This document shows positions 16,719 through 24,726 of a stretch of DNA of 64,000 nucleotides, piece after piece. A program made the position numbers and the translations under genes. A model generated the notes under the pieces. The model was not told where the DNA came from, searched no databases, and worked only from the letters and a program-made list of their open reading frames with translations. Each line of letters begins with the position of its first letter. Position 1 is the first letter of the stretch. The stretch is from positions 1-64,000 of the forward strand of contig NZ_BMTT01000004.1 in the NCBI RefSeq assembly GCF_014649815.1, written 5' to 3'. This DNA comes from Streptomyces mutabilis. GTDB taxonomy: Bacteria > Actinomycetota > Actinomycetes > Streptomycetales > Streptomycetaceae.

Positions 16719-16861
16719 GTGAGGTCCCCTCGGCGGGCATGCGGGCCGGTGTCAGGGCAGAGCAGGGCAGGGCTGTGCGGGACTGGGCTATACAGAACAG
16801 GGCATATCTGGGTAGAGCGCTGTGCCGGGTGACGCTGTGGGCCCGTGAAGGCGGACGGTGC
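16719..16861 (-). promoter_or_regulatory. Probable promoter region of the sugar importer operon
   Basis: The 143 bases between the ROK gene stop and the ATPase start are the natural place for the importer promoter. On the minus strand a TATAGC hexamer (16787-16792) could be a -10 box with TCTACC about 18 bases upstream, but the match is weak. A run of GGCAG/GGGCAG words at about 16755-16772 gives a purine-rich patch. I found no strong inverted repeat that could be called the ROK operator. Confidence 0.3.
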
Positions 16862-18052
16862 CTACGCGGGTGAGAACAGGTGGTCGCTGATCAGCCGGGC
16901 TCCGCCGATGACTCCGGCGGTGGGGCCCAGCTCCCCCAGGACGATGGGCAGGTTGCCGGTCGCCAGCGGCAGCGACTGGCGGTAGACCTGGGTGCGGATC
17001 GCGGCGAGCAGGTTGTGGCCGAGGCCGGTCACCCCGCCGCCGATCACCACCAGGCCCGGGTTGAAGAAGCTGACCAGACCGGCGATGACCTGGCCGGTGC
17101 TCCGGCCGCCCTCGCGGATCAGGTCGAGTGCGGTGGCGTCGCCCGCGGCGGCCGCGGCGGCGACGTCGGCGGCGCTGAGGCCCCCGTTCGCCTCCAGCCG
17201 GCCCGCGAGTTCGGCCGACAGGCCCTGCTGGGCGGCCTCCGTGGCGTCGCGGGCCAGGGCCGCGCCGCTGAAGTGGGCCTCCAGGCAGCCCCGGTTGCCG
17301 CAGGCGCACGGGCGCCCGTCGGCCACGGCCTGGATGTGCCCGATGTCGCCCGCGCTGCCCGTCGTACCGCGGTAGACCTCACCGCCGACGACGATGCCGC
17401 AGCCGATGCCGGTACCGATCTTGACGACGAGGAAGTCGTGCACGGTGCGGGCGACGCCCGCGTGCTGCTCCCCCAGCGCCATCAGGTTCACGTCGTTGTC
17501 GACCATGACCGGGCAGCCGAGTTCCTGGCTGAGTGCCTCCCGCACGGGGAAGCCGTCCCAGCCCGGCATGATCGGCGGAGCCACCGGCACACCCTCGGGG
17601 AAGCGGACCGGCCCCGGGACGCCGATGCCGGCGCCGTCGAAGCCCTCCGCGAGCCCCGAGGCACGCAACTTGGCGGCCATGGACAGTACTTGCTCGAAGA
17701 CCGCGACCGGTCCCTCGCGTACGTCCATGGGTTGGTTGATGTGCCCGAGGATCTCCAGCTCGGCGTTGGTGACGGCGACGTCGACCGAGGTCGCGCCGAT
17801 GTCGACGCCGAGGAACCGCAGTTCGGGATTGAGACGGACGTTGTGGCTGCGCCGTCCGCCGCGCGAGGCGGCGAGTCCGTCGGCCACGACGAGCCCCGTC
17901 TCCAGCAGCCGGTCCACCTCGACGGCCAGCTTCGACCGGGAGAGGTCGACCTGGTCGCCGAGCTGGGCGCGGGAGTTGGGACCCCCGTCGCGCAGCAGCT
18001 GGAGCAGTCGGGCCTGATGGGTGTTGGCGGGACGTGCGGTCATGCGTCTCAC
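16862..18052 (-). CDS. ROK-family transcriptional regulator / sugar kinase
   Basis: A 396-residue ROK protein. An N-terminal winged helix (LLQLLRDGGPNSRAQLGDQ then SRSKLAVEVDRLLETGLV) is followed by the kinase-like part with FLGVDIGATSVDVAVTN (phosphate loop), MVDNDVNLMALGE (catalytic Asp), GTGIGCGIVVGG and the zinc site GHIQAV...CACGNRGCLE. All catalytic residues are kept, so sugar phosphorylation or sugar sensing are both possible. GTG at 18052 is preferred over ATG at 18043 because GGAGG lies 5 bases before it. It precedes the sugar importer on the same strand and most likely represses it until a sugar is bound. Confidence 0.87.
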   Translation of the reverse strand: MRRMTARPANTHQARLLQLLRDGGPNSRAQLGDQVDLSRSKLAVEVDRLLETGLVVADGLAASRGGRRSHNVRLNPELRFLGVDIGATSVDVAVTNAELEILGHINQPMDVREGPVAVFEQVLSMAAKLRASGLAEGFDGAGIGVPGPVRFPEGVPVAPPIMPGWDGFPVREALSQELGCPVMVDNDVNLMALGEQHAGVARTVHDFLVVKIGTGIGCGIVVGGEVYRGTTGSAGDIGHIQAVADGRPCACGNRGCLEAHFSGAALARDATEAAQQGLSAELAGRLEANGGLSAADVAAAAAAGDATALDLIREGGRSTGQVIAGLVSFFNPGLVVIGGGVTGLGHNLLAAIRTQVYRQSLPLATGNLPIVLGELGPTAGVIGGARLISDHLFSPA

Positions 18053-18237
18053 GTGCCCCTCCCCGCCTCGATCGGCCTTGAGTGTGCCGGTTGCCGGTCA
18101 CGTTCCTTGGCTTGCTTTCGGAGGGAACGTAGCAGCGGGCGCCCGGTGTGGGAAGAAGTCACACACGAATTGCTGCGAACTTTCCCCTCTGAGTGGACAA
18201 AGGTGTGCGGCAAGCGCGTCGGCCGGGGATGCGGAGA

Positions 18238-18265
18238 GGCCGCCCGGCCATCGCGCCGGGCGGCC
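18238..18265. terminator. 11-bp GC hairpin terminator
   Basis: A perfect 11-bp inverted repeat (arms 18238-18248 and 18255-18265, 6-base loop) lies 38 bases past the GntR gene stop on the minus strand. It has no T-run, but stem length and position make it the likely end of the gntR transcript, insulating the ROK gene downstream. The rest of 18053-18303 has no gene. Confidence 0.65.
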
Positions 18266-18303
18266 CCTGAACAGCCACTGACCTCGCGTTCTCCGTGCGA
18301 CCC

Positions 18304-18981
18304 CTACGACTCGCCGCGCGCGTGGTACGAACGCCGGGTGTGTTCGGTGTGCTCACGCATCAGCCGGGTCGCCGCCTGCTCGTCCCGGTCGGTGATGGCG
18401 GCGATCAGCCGGCGGTGCTCGATCCAGGACTGCCGGCCGCGCTGCCGGGCGACGGGCGTGTAGTACCAGCGGACCCGGCGGTCGACCTGCGCGGCGAGTT
18501 CGGCGAGGACGGCGTTGCCGGCCAACTCCATGACCTTCGCGTGGAAGCGGGCGTTGGCGGAGACGGCGGCGTCCACGTCGTCCGCCGCGACGGCACCCTC
18601 ACCCTCCTCGCACAGCTCCTCCAGGGCGGCCACTCCCGCACTCGACGCGTTGGCCGCGGCGAGTCGGGCGGCCTCGGCCTCCAGCAGCGTACGGACCGTC
18701 AGCAGCTGGTCGGCCTCCTCCTCCGTCGGCTCGTGCACGAAGGCGCCCTGCGCGGGGCGCAGATCGACCCAGCCCTCGGTGTTGAGCCGCTGCAGCGCCT
18801 CCCGTACGGGCTGCCTGGAGACCCCGAGGTGACCGGCGAGTTCGCTTTCGACGAGGTGCTGGCCGGGCCGGAGGGCCCGGGTCGTGATGAGTTCCAGCAG
18901 CGCCTCGTAGACGCGGTCGCGCAGTGGGCCGGGCCGTTCGAGTCTGGGCACCGCGCCCTGCGGCAGTCCTGCGGACAACAT
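18304..18981 (-). CDS. GntR-family regulator, FadR/FCD subgroup
   Basis: A 225-residue regulator. The N-terminal winged helix runs LRDRVYEALLELITTRALRPGQHL then ESELAGHLGVSRQPVREALQRL, the standard GntR recognition helix. From about residue 85 the protein is an all-helical FCD ligand domain with metal-binding candidates in DAAVSANARFHAKVMELAGN (Asp, His) and EHRRLIAAI and REHTEHTRR (His). The ATG at 18981 follows GAGGGGG at good spacing. FCD regulators sense small carboxylic acids. The repeated motif ACTGTAGAC is found upstream of this gene and in the intergenic region 21649-21835 between the transporter and the formate dehydrogenase operon, so this protein probably controls both. Confidence 0.85.
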   Translation of the reverse strand: MLSAGLPQGAVPRLERPGPLRDRVYEALLELITTRALRPGQHLVESELAGHLGVSRQPVREALQRLNTEGWVDLRPAQGAFVHEPTEEEADQLLTVRTLLEAEAARLAAANASSAGVAALEELCEEGEGAVAADDVDAAVSANARFHAKVMELAGNAVLAELAAQVDRRVRWYYTPVARQRGRQSWIEHRRLIAAITDRDEQAATRLMREHTEHTRRSYHARGES

Positions 18982-19041
18982 CGGTCCCCCTCGGAAGCGG
19001 TACGACGAGCACGACGAGTACACCGAGATCGATTGTGTTTC

Positions 19042-19054
19042 GTCTACAGTCTAC
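19042..19054. promoter_or_regulatory. Candidate GntR autoregulatory operator
   Basis: GTCTACAGTCTAC lies 61 bases before the gntR start. Read on the minus strand it contains ACTGTAGAC, the same 9 bases found at 21764-21772 in front of the formate dehydrogenase operon. The core GTAGAC fits the general GntR pattern GT-N-N-AC. Confidence 0.5.
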
Positions 19055-19106
19055 GGCGCACAGGGCCCGGCGATGAGGGTGAGGCACGCCACATCGCGGC
19101 TCCGGT

Positions 19107-20057
19107 TCAGGGGCAGCGGATGACCTGTCCGGCGTAGGAGAGGTTGCCGCCGAAGCCGAAGAGCAGCACCGGGTCACCGGTGGTGATCTCGCCCCGCTCC
19201 ACCAGTTTCGAGAGTGCGAGGGGGATGCTCGCCGCCGAGGTGTTGCCGGATTCCACGACATCGCGGGCGACGACGGCGTTCACGGCGCCGATCTTCGCGG
19301 CGAGGGGTTCGATGATGCGCAGGTTGGCCTGGTGCAGGACGACCGCGGCGAGGTCGGCGGGGGCGAGTCCGGACCGTTCGCAGGCCTGGCGGGCGATGGC
19401 GGGAAGCTTGGTGGTCGCCCAGCGGTAGACGCTCTGGCCCTCCTGCGCGAACCTCGGCGGGGTGCCCTCGATGCGGACCGCGTTGCCCATCTCGGGCACC
19501 GACCCCCACAGCACGGGCCCGATCCCGGCGTCCTCACCCGGCGCGCACGCCTCCACGACGGCCGCCCCCGCCCCGTCGCCGACCAGCACGCAGGTGGTGC
19601 GGTCGGACCAGTCGGTCACCTCGGACATCTTGTCCGCGCCGATGACCAGCGCCCGGCTCGACGAGCCGGCCCGCACGGCGTGGTCGGCGGTGGCCAGAGC
19701 GTGCGTGAAGCCGGCGCAGACGACGTTGACGTCCAGCGCGGCGGGCCCGGGGATGCCGAGGCGGGCGGCGACGCGGGCGGCGGTGTTCGGGGAGCGGTCG
19801 ATCGCGGTGGAGGTGGCGACCACGACCATGTCCACGTCGGCGGGGGTCGCCCCGGCCGACGCGAGCGCCTTGGCGGCGGCGTGGCCGGCCAGCTCGTCGA
19901 CCGGCTCGTCGGGGCCCGCGATACGGCGGGAACGAATGCCGACGCGGCTCCTGATCCACTCGTCGCTGGTGTCGACCATGCCCGCCAGGTCCTCGTTGGT
20001 GAGGACACCGGCGGGCTGGTAGTGGCCGACGGCGGTGATCCGGGAGCCGTGGTGCAT
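19107..20057 (-). CDS. 3-oxoacyl-ACP synthase III (FabH-like)
   Basis: A 316-residue ketosynthase III. The Cys-His-Asn catalytic set is present: C114 in VNVVCAGFTHAL, H242 in VVLHQANLRII and N272 in ESGNTSAASIP. The KASIII start pattern TNEDLAGMVDTSDEWIRSRVGIRSRRI and the end GFGGNLSYAGQVI are complete. GAGGACT precedes the ATG. It is probably an additional FabH paralogue, because the housekeeping fabH of actinomycetes sits with fabD and acpP, which are absent here. It lies between the GntR gene and the formate transporter pair. A role in condensing an unusual starter acyl-CoA is possible. Confidence 0.88.
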   Translation of the reverse strand: MHHGSRITAVGHYQPAGVLTNEDLAGMVDTSDEWIRSRVGIRSRRIAGPDEPVDELAGHAAAKALASAGATPADVDMVVVATSTAIDRSPNTAARVAARLGIPGPAALDVNVVCAGFTHALATADHAVRAGSSSRALVIGADKMSEVTDWSDRTTCVLVGDGAGAAVVEACAPGEDAGIGPVLWGSVPEMGNAVRIEGTPPRFAQEGQSVYRWATTKLPAIARQACERSGLAPADLAAVVLHQANLRIIEPLAAKIGAVNAVVARDVVESGNTSAASIPLALSKLVERGEITTGDPVLLFGFGGNLSYAGQVIRCP

Positions 20058-20195
20058 GGGTGGAGTCCTCGCTTGCCTCGGGTACGGGATCCACCAGTGT
20101 GATCAGTGACCGACGGGTACGACGGCAGGTGAAGCGACAGGAAACCGGCGTCCGCCTTGTCGGCTTCGGTCAGCACCCCGGGCGCCCTCCACGCG

Positions 20196-20339
20196 TCACC
20201 CGGTGAACAGCTGGGTCGCCTTGCGGACGAGTTCGTACAGCCCGTAGGCGAGCGGAGCGCCCACCCACAGCCAGGTGAAGGCGATCAGTGGCCGCCGGGA
20301 GGGCGGGTCAGGCGGACTCTGGCTGCTGTCGTGGGACAT
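20196..20339 (-). CDS. Small membrane companion of the OFA transporter (47 aa)
   Basis: A 47-residue ORF starting at ATG 20339, 32 bases inside the end of the transporter gene in another frame, and ending TGA at 20196. After a polar Ser/Pro start (MSHDSSQSPPDPPSRRP) there is one hydrophobic segment, LIAFTWLWVGAPLAYGLYEL, then a short basic end VRKATQLF. Such short ORFs follow OFA-type MFS genes in Streptomyces and are annotated as an MFS small subunit, as I recall. GGAGGCCACCG precedes the ATG. It probably sits in the membrane with the transporter. Confidence 0.72.
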   Translation of the reverse strand: MSHDSSQSPPDPPSRRPLIAFTWLWVGAPLAYGLYELVRKATQLFTG

Positions 20340-21648
20340 CGGTGGCCTCCTTCCGGGCCGGCGCGGCGGGCAGGTGGTGGCGGGGATGGACGGGACGGAC
20401 GAGTTCGTTGGCGACGAAGCCGACGACGAGCAGCCCGATCATGATGACGAAGGACGTTCCGTACAGGGCGGAGCCGTGCTTCCCGGCCTCCTCCTGCCGG
20501 TCGGCGATCCAGTTCACGATCAGCGGCCCGAGGACGCCGGCCGTGGACCAGGCGGTGAGCAGCCGGCCGTGGATCGCCCCCACCTGGTAGGTGCCGAAGA
20601 GGTCCTTGAGGTAGGCGGGGACCGTGGCGAAGCCGCCGCCGTAGAAGGAGAGGACGACGAGGGCGCACAGGACGAACAGTGGCTTGGAGGAGTCGCCGAA
20701 CATGGCGATGAGCGCATACATCAGCGCGCCGACGCCGAGGTAGACGCGGTAGATGTTCTTGCGTCCGATCAGGTCGGAGGTCGAGGACCAGCCGATCCGG
20801 CCCGCCATGTTGGCCGCGGACAGCAGCGCCACGAACCCGGCGGCGGCCGTCACGGACACCGGTGTGGAGGTGTCGGCGAAGAAGTCGGTGATCATCGGCG
20901 CGGCCTTCTCCAGGATGCCGATGCCGGCCGTGACGTTCATGCAGAGCACCACCCAGAGCAGCCAGAACTGCGGCGTGCGCATGGCTCCGCGCGCCGGGAC
21001 CTGGACGCCTTCGAGGGCGGCCGGGCCGCCGTCCGCCCGTTCCCTGGGGCGCGGCACCCGCACCAGCAGCACGCCCAGCAGCATGAAGACGGCGTACGCG
21101 AGTCCGTGCACGAGGAAGGCGAGGGCGATCCCGGAGCTGTCGGTGCCGAACGACTTCAGCATCTGCGCCGACCAGGGCGAGGCGATGAGCGCGCCGCCGC
21201 CGAAGCCCATGATGGCGATGCCGGTGGCCATGCCGGGCCGGTCCGGGAACCACTTGATGAGCGTCGAGACCGGTGAGATGTAGCCGATGCCGAGGCCGAT
21301 CCCGCCGACGAAGCCGTAGCCGAGGACGATCAGCCAGTACTGCTCCACCGCCGCGCCGAGCGCGGAGAGCAGGAAACCGGACGAGAAGCAGACCAGGGCG
21401 ACGGTCATCGCCCAGCGCGGCCCGTGCCGTTCCACGAGGGTGCCGCCGAAGGCCGCGGACAGCCCGAGCATGACGATCCCGAGCTGGAACGGGAGCGCGC
21501 TCTGCGTGCCGCTGAGGCCGAGGGCGGACTCCAGGGGCGGTTTGAACACGGACCAGGCGTACGCCTGGCCGATGGAGAGGTGGACGGAGAGTGCGGCGGG
21601 GGGAACGAGCCAGCGGCTCCAGCCCGGGGGTGCGACGGGGGGACTCAT
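20308..21648 (-). CDS. OFA-family MFS transporter (oxalate/formate type)
   Basis: A 446-residue major facilitator protein with twelve likely membrane segments. The OFA-type start LSIGQAYAWSVFKPPL in helix 1, GIGLGIGYISPVSTLIKWFPDRPGMATG in the central loops, and SYGGG-like FYGGGFATVPAYLKDLFG after helix 9 match formate/oxalate antiporters. ATG at 21648 is chosen from the hydrophobic start and GGGAA upstream. Divergent to a formate dehydrogenase operon and sharing a putative GntR operator, it most likely moves formate or another small carboxylate. The transported ion cannot be fixed from sequence alone. Confidence 0.85.
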   Translation of the reverse strand: MSPPVAPPGWSRWLVPPAALSVHLSIGQAYAWSVFKPPLESALGLSGTQSALPFQLGIVMLGLSAAFGGTLVERHGPRWAMTVALVCFSSGFLLSALGAAVEQYWLIVLGYGFVGGIGLGIGYISPVSTLIKWFPDRPGMATGIAIMGFGGGALIASPWSAQMLKSFGTDSSGIALAFLVHGLAYAVFMLLGVLLVRVPRPRERADGGPAALEGVQVPARGAMRTPQFWLLWVVLCMNVTAGIGILEKAAPMITDFFADTSTPVSVTAAAGFVALLSAANMAGRIGWSSTSDLIGRKNIYRVYLGVGALMYALIAMFGDSSKPLFVLCALVVLSFYGGGFATVPAYLKDLFGTYQVGAIHGRLLTAWSTAGVLGPLIVNWIADRQEEAGKHGSALYGTSFVIMIGLLVVGFVANELVRPVHPRHHLPAAPARKEATDVPRQQPESA

Positions 21649-21736
21649 GATTTCCCAACCGTAGGGACGCGCGGGGCGGTTGAGAAGACAGTTGAGCAGA
21701 CAACCACTGGTGCTCCACAAAGCTTGCCGCGCGCCT

Positions 21737-21787
21737 TGTCGACCCTGTCGACCCTGCCTCCATACTGTAGACAATATTTCGTCGACC
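21737..21787. promoter_or_regulatory. Clustered GntR-type operator between transporter and formate dehydrogenase operon
   Basis: Four near-identical words TTGTCGACC, CTGTCGACC, CTGTAGACA and TCGTCGACC are found within about 50 bases between the divergent start codons at 21648 and 21836. Each has the GT-NN-AC core of GntR sites. ACTGTAGAC (21764-21772) is repeated in front of the gntR gene. Binding here could control both divergent transcripts at once. Confidence 0.5.
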
Positions 21788-21835
21788 TCGTCGGCAGTTC
21801 CGCGGTATCCCTCGACCGAACGGAGCTCCCTCGCC

Positions 21836-22807
21836 ATGAAAGTCGCAGTCCTCGGCGCCGGGGCGATCGGCGCCTACGTCGGCGCCGCGCTCCACCGCGC
21901 GGGCGCCGACGTGCACCTCATCGCCCGTGGACCGCATCTGGCGGCCATGAGGCAGTACGGAGTACGGGTGCGCAGTCCGCGCGGCGACTTCACCGCGCAC
22001 CCCCGCGCCACCGACGACCCGTCCGAAGTCGGCCCGTCCGACTACGTGTTCCTGGGCCTCAAGGCGACCTCGTACGCGGCGTGCGGGCCGCTGATCGAGC
22101 CGCTGCTGCACGACACCACGGCGATCGTGGCCGCCCAGAACGGCATTCCGTGGTGGTACTTCCACCGGCACGGCGGGCCCTGGGACGGCCGCCGGCTGGA
22201 GACTGTCGACCCGCAGGGCGCGGTCAGTACGGTGCTCGCGCCCGACCGGGCCGTCGGCTGCGTCGTCTACGCGGCCACCGAGCTCGAACAGCCCGGCGTC
22301 GTACGGCACGTGGAGGGCACCCGCTTCTCGATCGGCGAGCCCGGCCGCGATGTCTCCGCACGCTGCCTGACGCTTAGCGAGGCGATGCGCGCGGGCGGCC
22401 TGAAGTGCCCGGTCGAACCGGATCTGCGCCGGGACATCTGGCTGAAGCTGCTGGGCAACATCTCCTTCAACCCGATCAGTGCCCTCGCGCGCGCCACCAT
22501 GCGGCAGATGTGCCTGCACGGCGGCACCCGCCAGGTCATCGAGACGATGATGACCGAGACGCTGGCGGTCGCCGCGGCCCTCGGCTGCGAGGTCGGCGTC
22601 TCCATCGAGCGCCGGCTCGCCGGCGCCGAACGGGTCGGCGACCACCGCACCTCCACGCTCCAGGACCTGGAGCGCGGCAAGCCGCTCGAACTCGACGTAC
22701 TGCTCGCGGCGGTGGTCGAACTGGCGGAGATCACCGGGGTCCCGGTGCCCACGCTGCGCACCGTGCACGCCCTGTCGGACCTGCTCGCGCTGAGGAGCGC
22801 CGCATGA
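21836..22807 (+). CDS. Ketopantoate-reductase-like oxidoreductase (ApbA/PanE fold)
   Basis: A 323-residue NADPH-type oxidoreductase. The nucleotide loop VAVLGAGAIGAYVGAAL starts at residue 3. NGIPWWYF, LKLLGNISFNPISAL with the conserved Lys and Asn, and the end block GKPLELDVLLAAVVELAEITGVPVPTL match the C-terminal ApbA domain. GGAG lies about 10 bases before the ATG. Its stop overlaps the formate dehydrogenase start as ATGA, so it is the first gene of that operon. 2-Dehydropantoate reduction is the family reaction, but many paralogues use other 2-keto acids. Why it leads a formate dehydrogenase operon is not obvious. Confidence 0.83.
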   Translation: MKVAVLGAGAIGAYVGAALHRAGADVHLIARGPHLAAMRQYGVRVRSPRGDFTAHPRATDDPSEVGPSDYVFLGLKATSYAACGPLIEPLLHDTTAIVAAQNGIPWWYFHRHGGPWDGRRLETVDPQGAVSTVLAPDRAVGCVVYAATELEQPGVVRHVEGTRFSIGEPGRDVSARCLTLSEAMRAGGLKCPVEPDLRRDIWLKLLGNISFNPISALARATMRQMCLHGGTRQVIETMMTETLAVAAALGCEVGVSIERRLAGAERVGDHRTSTLQDLERGKPLELDVLLAAVVELAEITGVPVPTLRTVHALSDLLALRSAA

Positions 22808-24726
22808 GGAAACGGCAACCGAAGACCTACACCCGTCTCATCCACCCCCTGGTCCGCGACTCGCGCGACCAGCCCTTCCGCCGCGCGACCTGGGACGAGG
22901 CCCTGGACCGCACCGCCCGGGGCCTGGCGGCGGCGCGCGGCGCGTTCGGGATGTTCTCCTGCGCCCGCGCGACCAACGAGATGAACTACGTCGCCCAGAA
23001 GTTCACCCGGGTGGTGATGGGCACCCACAACGTCGACTCCTGCAACCGCACCTGCCACGCCCCGAGCGTCGCCGGCCTCTCGGCCGCCTTCGGTTCGGGC
23101 GGCGGCACCTCCTCGTACGAGGAGATCGAGCACACCGACGTCATCGTCATGTGGGGCTCCAACGCCCGCTTCGCCCACCCCATCTTCTTCCAGCACGTGC
23201 TCAAGGGCATCCGGGCCGGCGCCCGCATGTACGCCGTCGACCCGCGCCGCACCTCCACCGCCGAGTGGGCGGAGAGCTGGCTCGGCCCGGACGTCGGCAC
23301 CGACATCCCGCTCGCGCACGCGGTCGGCCGCGAGATCATCCACGCGGGGCTCGTCAACGAGGCGTTCGTCGAACGGGCCACCACCGGCTACGAGGAGTAC
23401 CGGGCCCTCGTCGAACCGTGGACGCTCTCCCTAGCCGAGAAGGTGACCGGCGTACCGGCCGCCGCCGTCCGGGACCTGGCCCACGCCTACGCCCGCGCCG
23501 AGCGCGCCCAGCTGTGCTGGACCCTCGGCATCACCGAGCACCACAACGGCACCGACAACGTCCGCGCGCTGATCAACCTCTCCCTGCTCACCGGGCACGT
23601 CGGCCGCTACGGCTCCGGGCTCCAGCCGCTGCGCGGCCAGAACAACGTGCAGGGCGGCGGCGACATGGGCGCGATCCCCAACCGGCTGCCCGGCTTCCAG
23701 GACGTACTCGACCCCGCGGTCCGGCACAAGTTCGAGTCGGCTTGGGACACGGTCATCCAGCCGCACCACGGCCTCACCCTCACGCAGATGTTCGAGGCCA
23801 TGGACGAGGGCACGCTGCGGGCCGTGTACTGCATCGGCGAGAACCCGGCACAGTCGGAGGCGGACGGCGAACAGACGGTACGCCGGCTGCGGGCACTGGA
23901 CTTCCTCGTCGTGCAGGACATCTTCCTGACGAAGACCGCCGAGCTGGCCGACGTCGTCCTTCCCGCCACCGCCGGCTGGGCGGAGACCGAGGGCACCACC
24001 ACCAACAGCGAACGGCGCGTCCAGCGCGTGCGCCGGGCCGTGACCCCGCCGGGTGAGGCCCGGGAGGACATCGACATCCTCTGCGACCTGGCGGCCCGCC
24101 TCGGCCACGACTGGAAGTACGCGGACGCCGAAGCGGTCTGGAACGAGCTGCGCTCCCTGTCGCCGGACCACCACGGAATGACGTACGCGCGCCTGGAGGA
24201 GCACCAGGGCATCCAGTGGCCGTGCCCGAGCGCCGAGGAGCTGGAACCCACTTACCTGCACGGCAGGTTGTGGGACACCGACCCGTCGCGACGCGGCCGA
24301 CGCGCGCCCTTCGGCATCGTCCGGCACGACCCGCCCGTGGACCTCACCGACGAGGAGTACCCGATCCGCCTGACCACCGGACGCCGCCTCGACTCCTACA
24401 ACACCGGCGTCCAGAGCGGCGGTTACGCATCCCCCCTGCGGCGCGGCGAGTCCGTCGAGCTGTGCCCGGAGGACGCCGAGCGCTACGGCGTGGCCGTCGG
24501 CGAGGAGGTACGGGTGACCTCGCGGCGCGGGTCGCTGGTCGCGCCCGTGTGGGTCGACACCGCGCTGCGGCCCGGGCTCGCCTTCATGAGCTTCCACTTC
24601 CCCGACGAGGTGGACACCAACCAGCTGACCATCGAGGCCAACTGCCCGATCGCCGGGACGGCGGAGTTCAAGGCCTCGGCGATCCGGATCGAGAAGGTGA
24701 GCAACGGTGGACCTGCGCTTCGGTGA
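22804..24726 (+). CDS. Formate dehydrogenase catalytic (molybdopterin) half
   Basis: A 640-residue bis-MGD enzyme. C84-H85 in SCNRTCHAPSVAGL equals the active-site Cys (or Sec) followed by His of formate dehydrogenases. Later blocks GSNARFAHPI, LGITEHHNGTDN, GQNNVQGGGDMG, YCIGENPAQSEAD, LPATAGWAETEGTTTNSERRVQ and the C-terminal MopB domain LTTGRRLDSYNTG are all FdhA-type. What is missing is the N-terminal part, including the CxxCxxxC iron-sulfur segment that normally precedes it; that segment is encoded at the end of the gene at 26659. It oxidises formate to CO2 in the cytoplasm with NAD+ as likely final acceptor through the next two proteins. Confidence 0.88.
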   Translation: MRKRQPKTYTRLIHPLVRDSRDQPFRRATWDEALDRTARGLAAARGAFGMFSCARATNEMNYVAQKFTRVVMGTHNVDSCNRTCHAPSVAGLSAAFGSGGGTSSYEEIEHTDVIVMWGSNARFAHPIFFQHVLKGIRAGARMYAVDPRRTSTAEWAESWLGPDVGTDIPLAHAVGREIIHAGLVNEAFVERATTGYEEYRALVEPWTLSLAEKVTGVPAAAVRDLAHAYARAERAQLCWTLGITEHHNGTDNVRALINLSLLTGHVGRYGSGLQPLRGQNNVQGGGDMGAIPNRLPGFQDVLDPAVRHKFESAWDTVIQPHHGLTLTQMFEAMDEGTLRAVYCIGENPAQSEADGEQTVRRLRALDFLVVQDIFLTKTAELADVVLPATAGWAETEGTTTNSERRVQRVRRAVTPPGEAREDIDILCDLAARLGHDWKYADAEAVWNELRSLSPDHHGMTYARLEEHQGIQWPCPSAEELEPTYLHGRLWDTDPSRRGRRAPFGIVRHDPPVDLTDEEYPIRLTTGRRLDSYNTGVQSGGYASPLRRGESVELCPEDAERYGVAVGEEVRVTSRRGSLVAPVWVDTALRPGLAFMSFHFPDEVDTNQLTIEANCPIAGTAEFKASAIRIEKVSNGGPALR

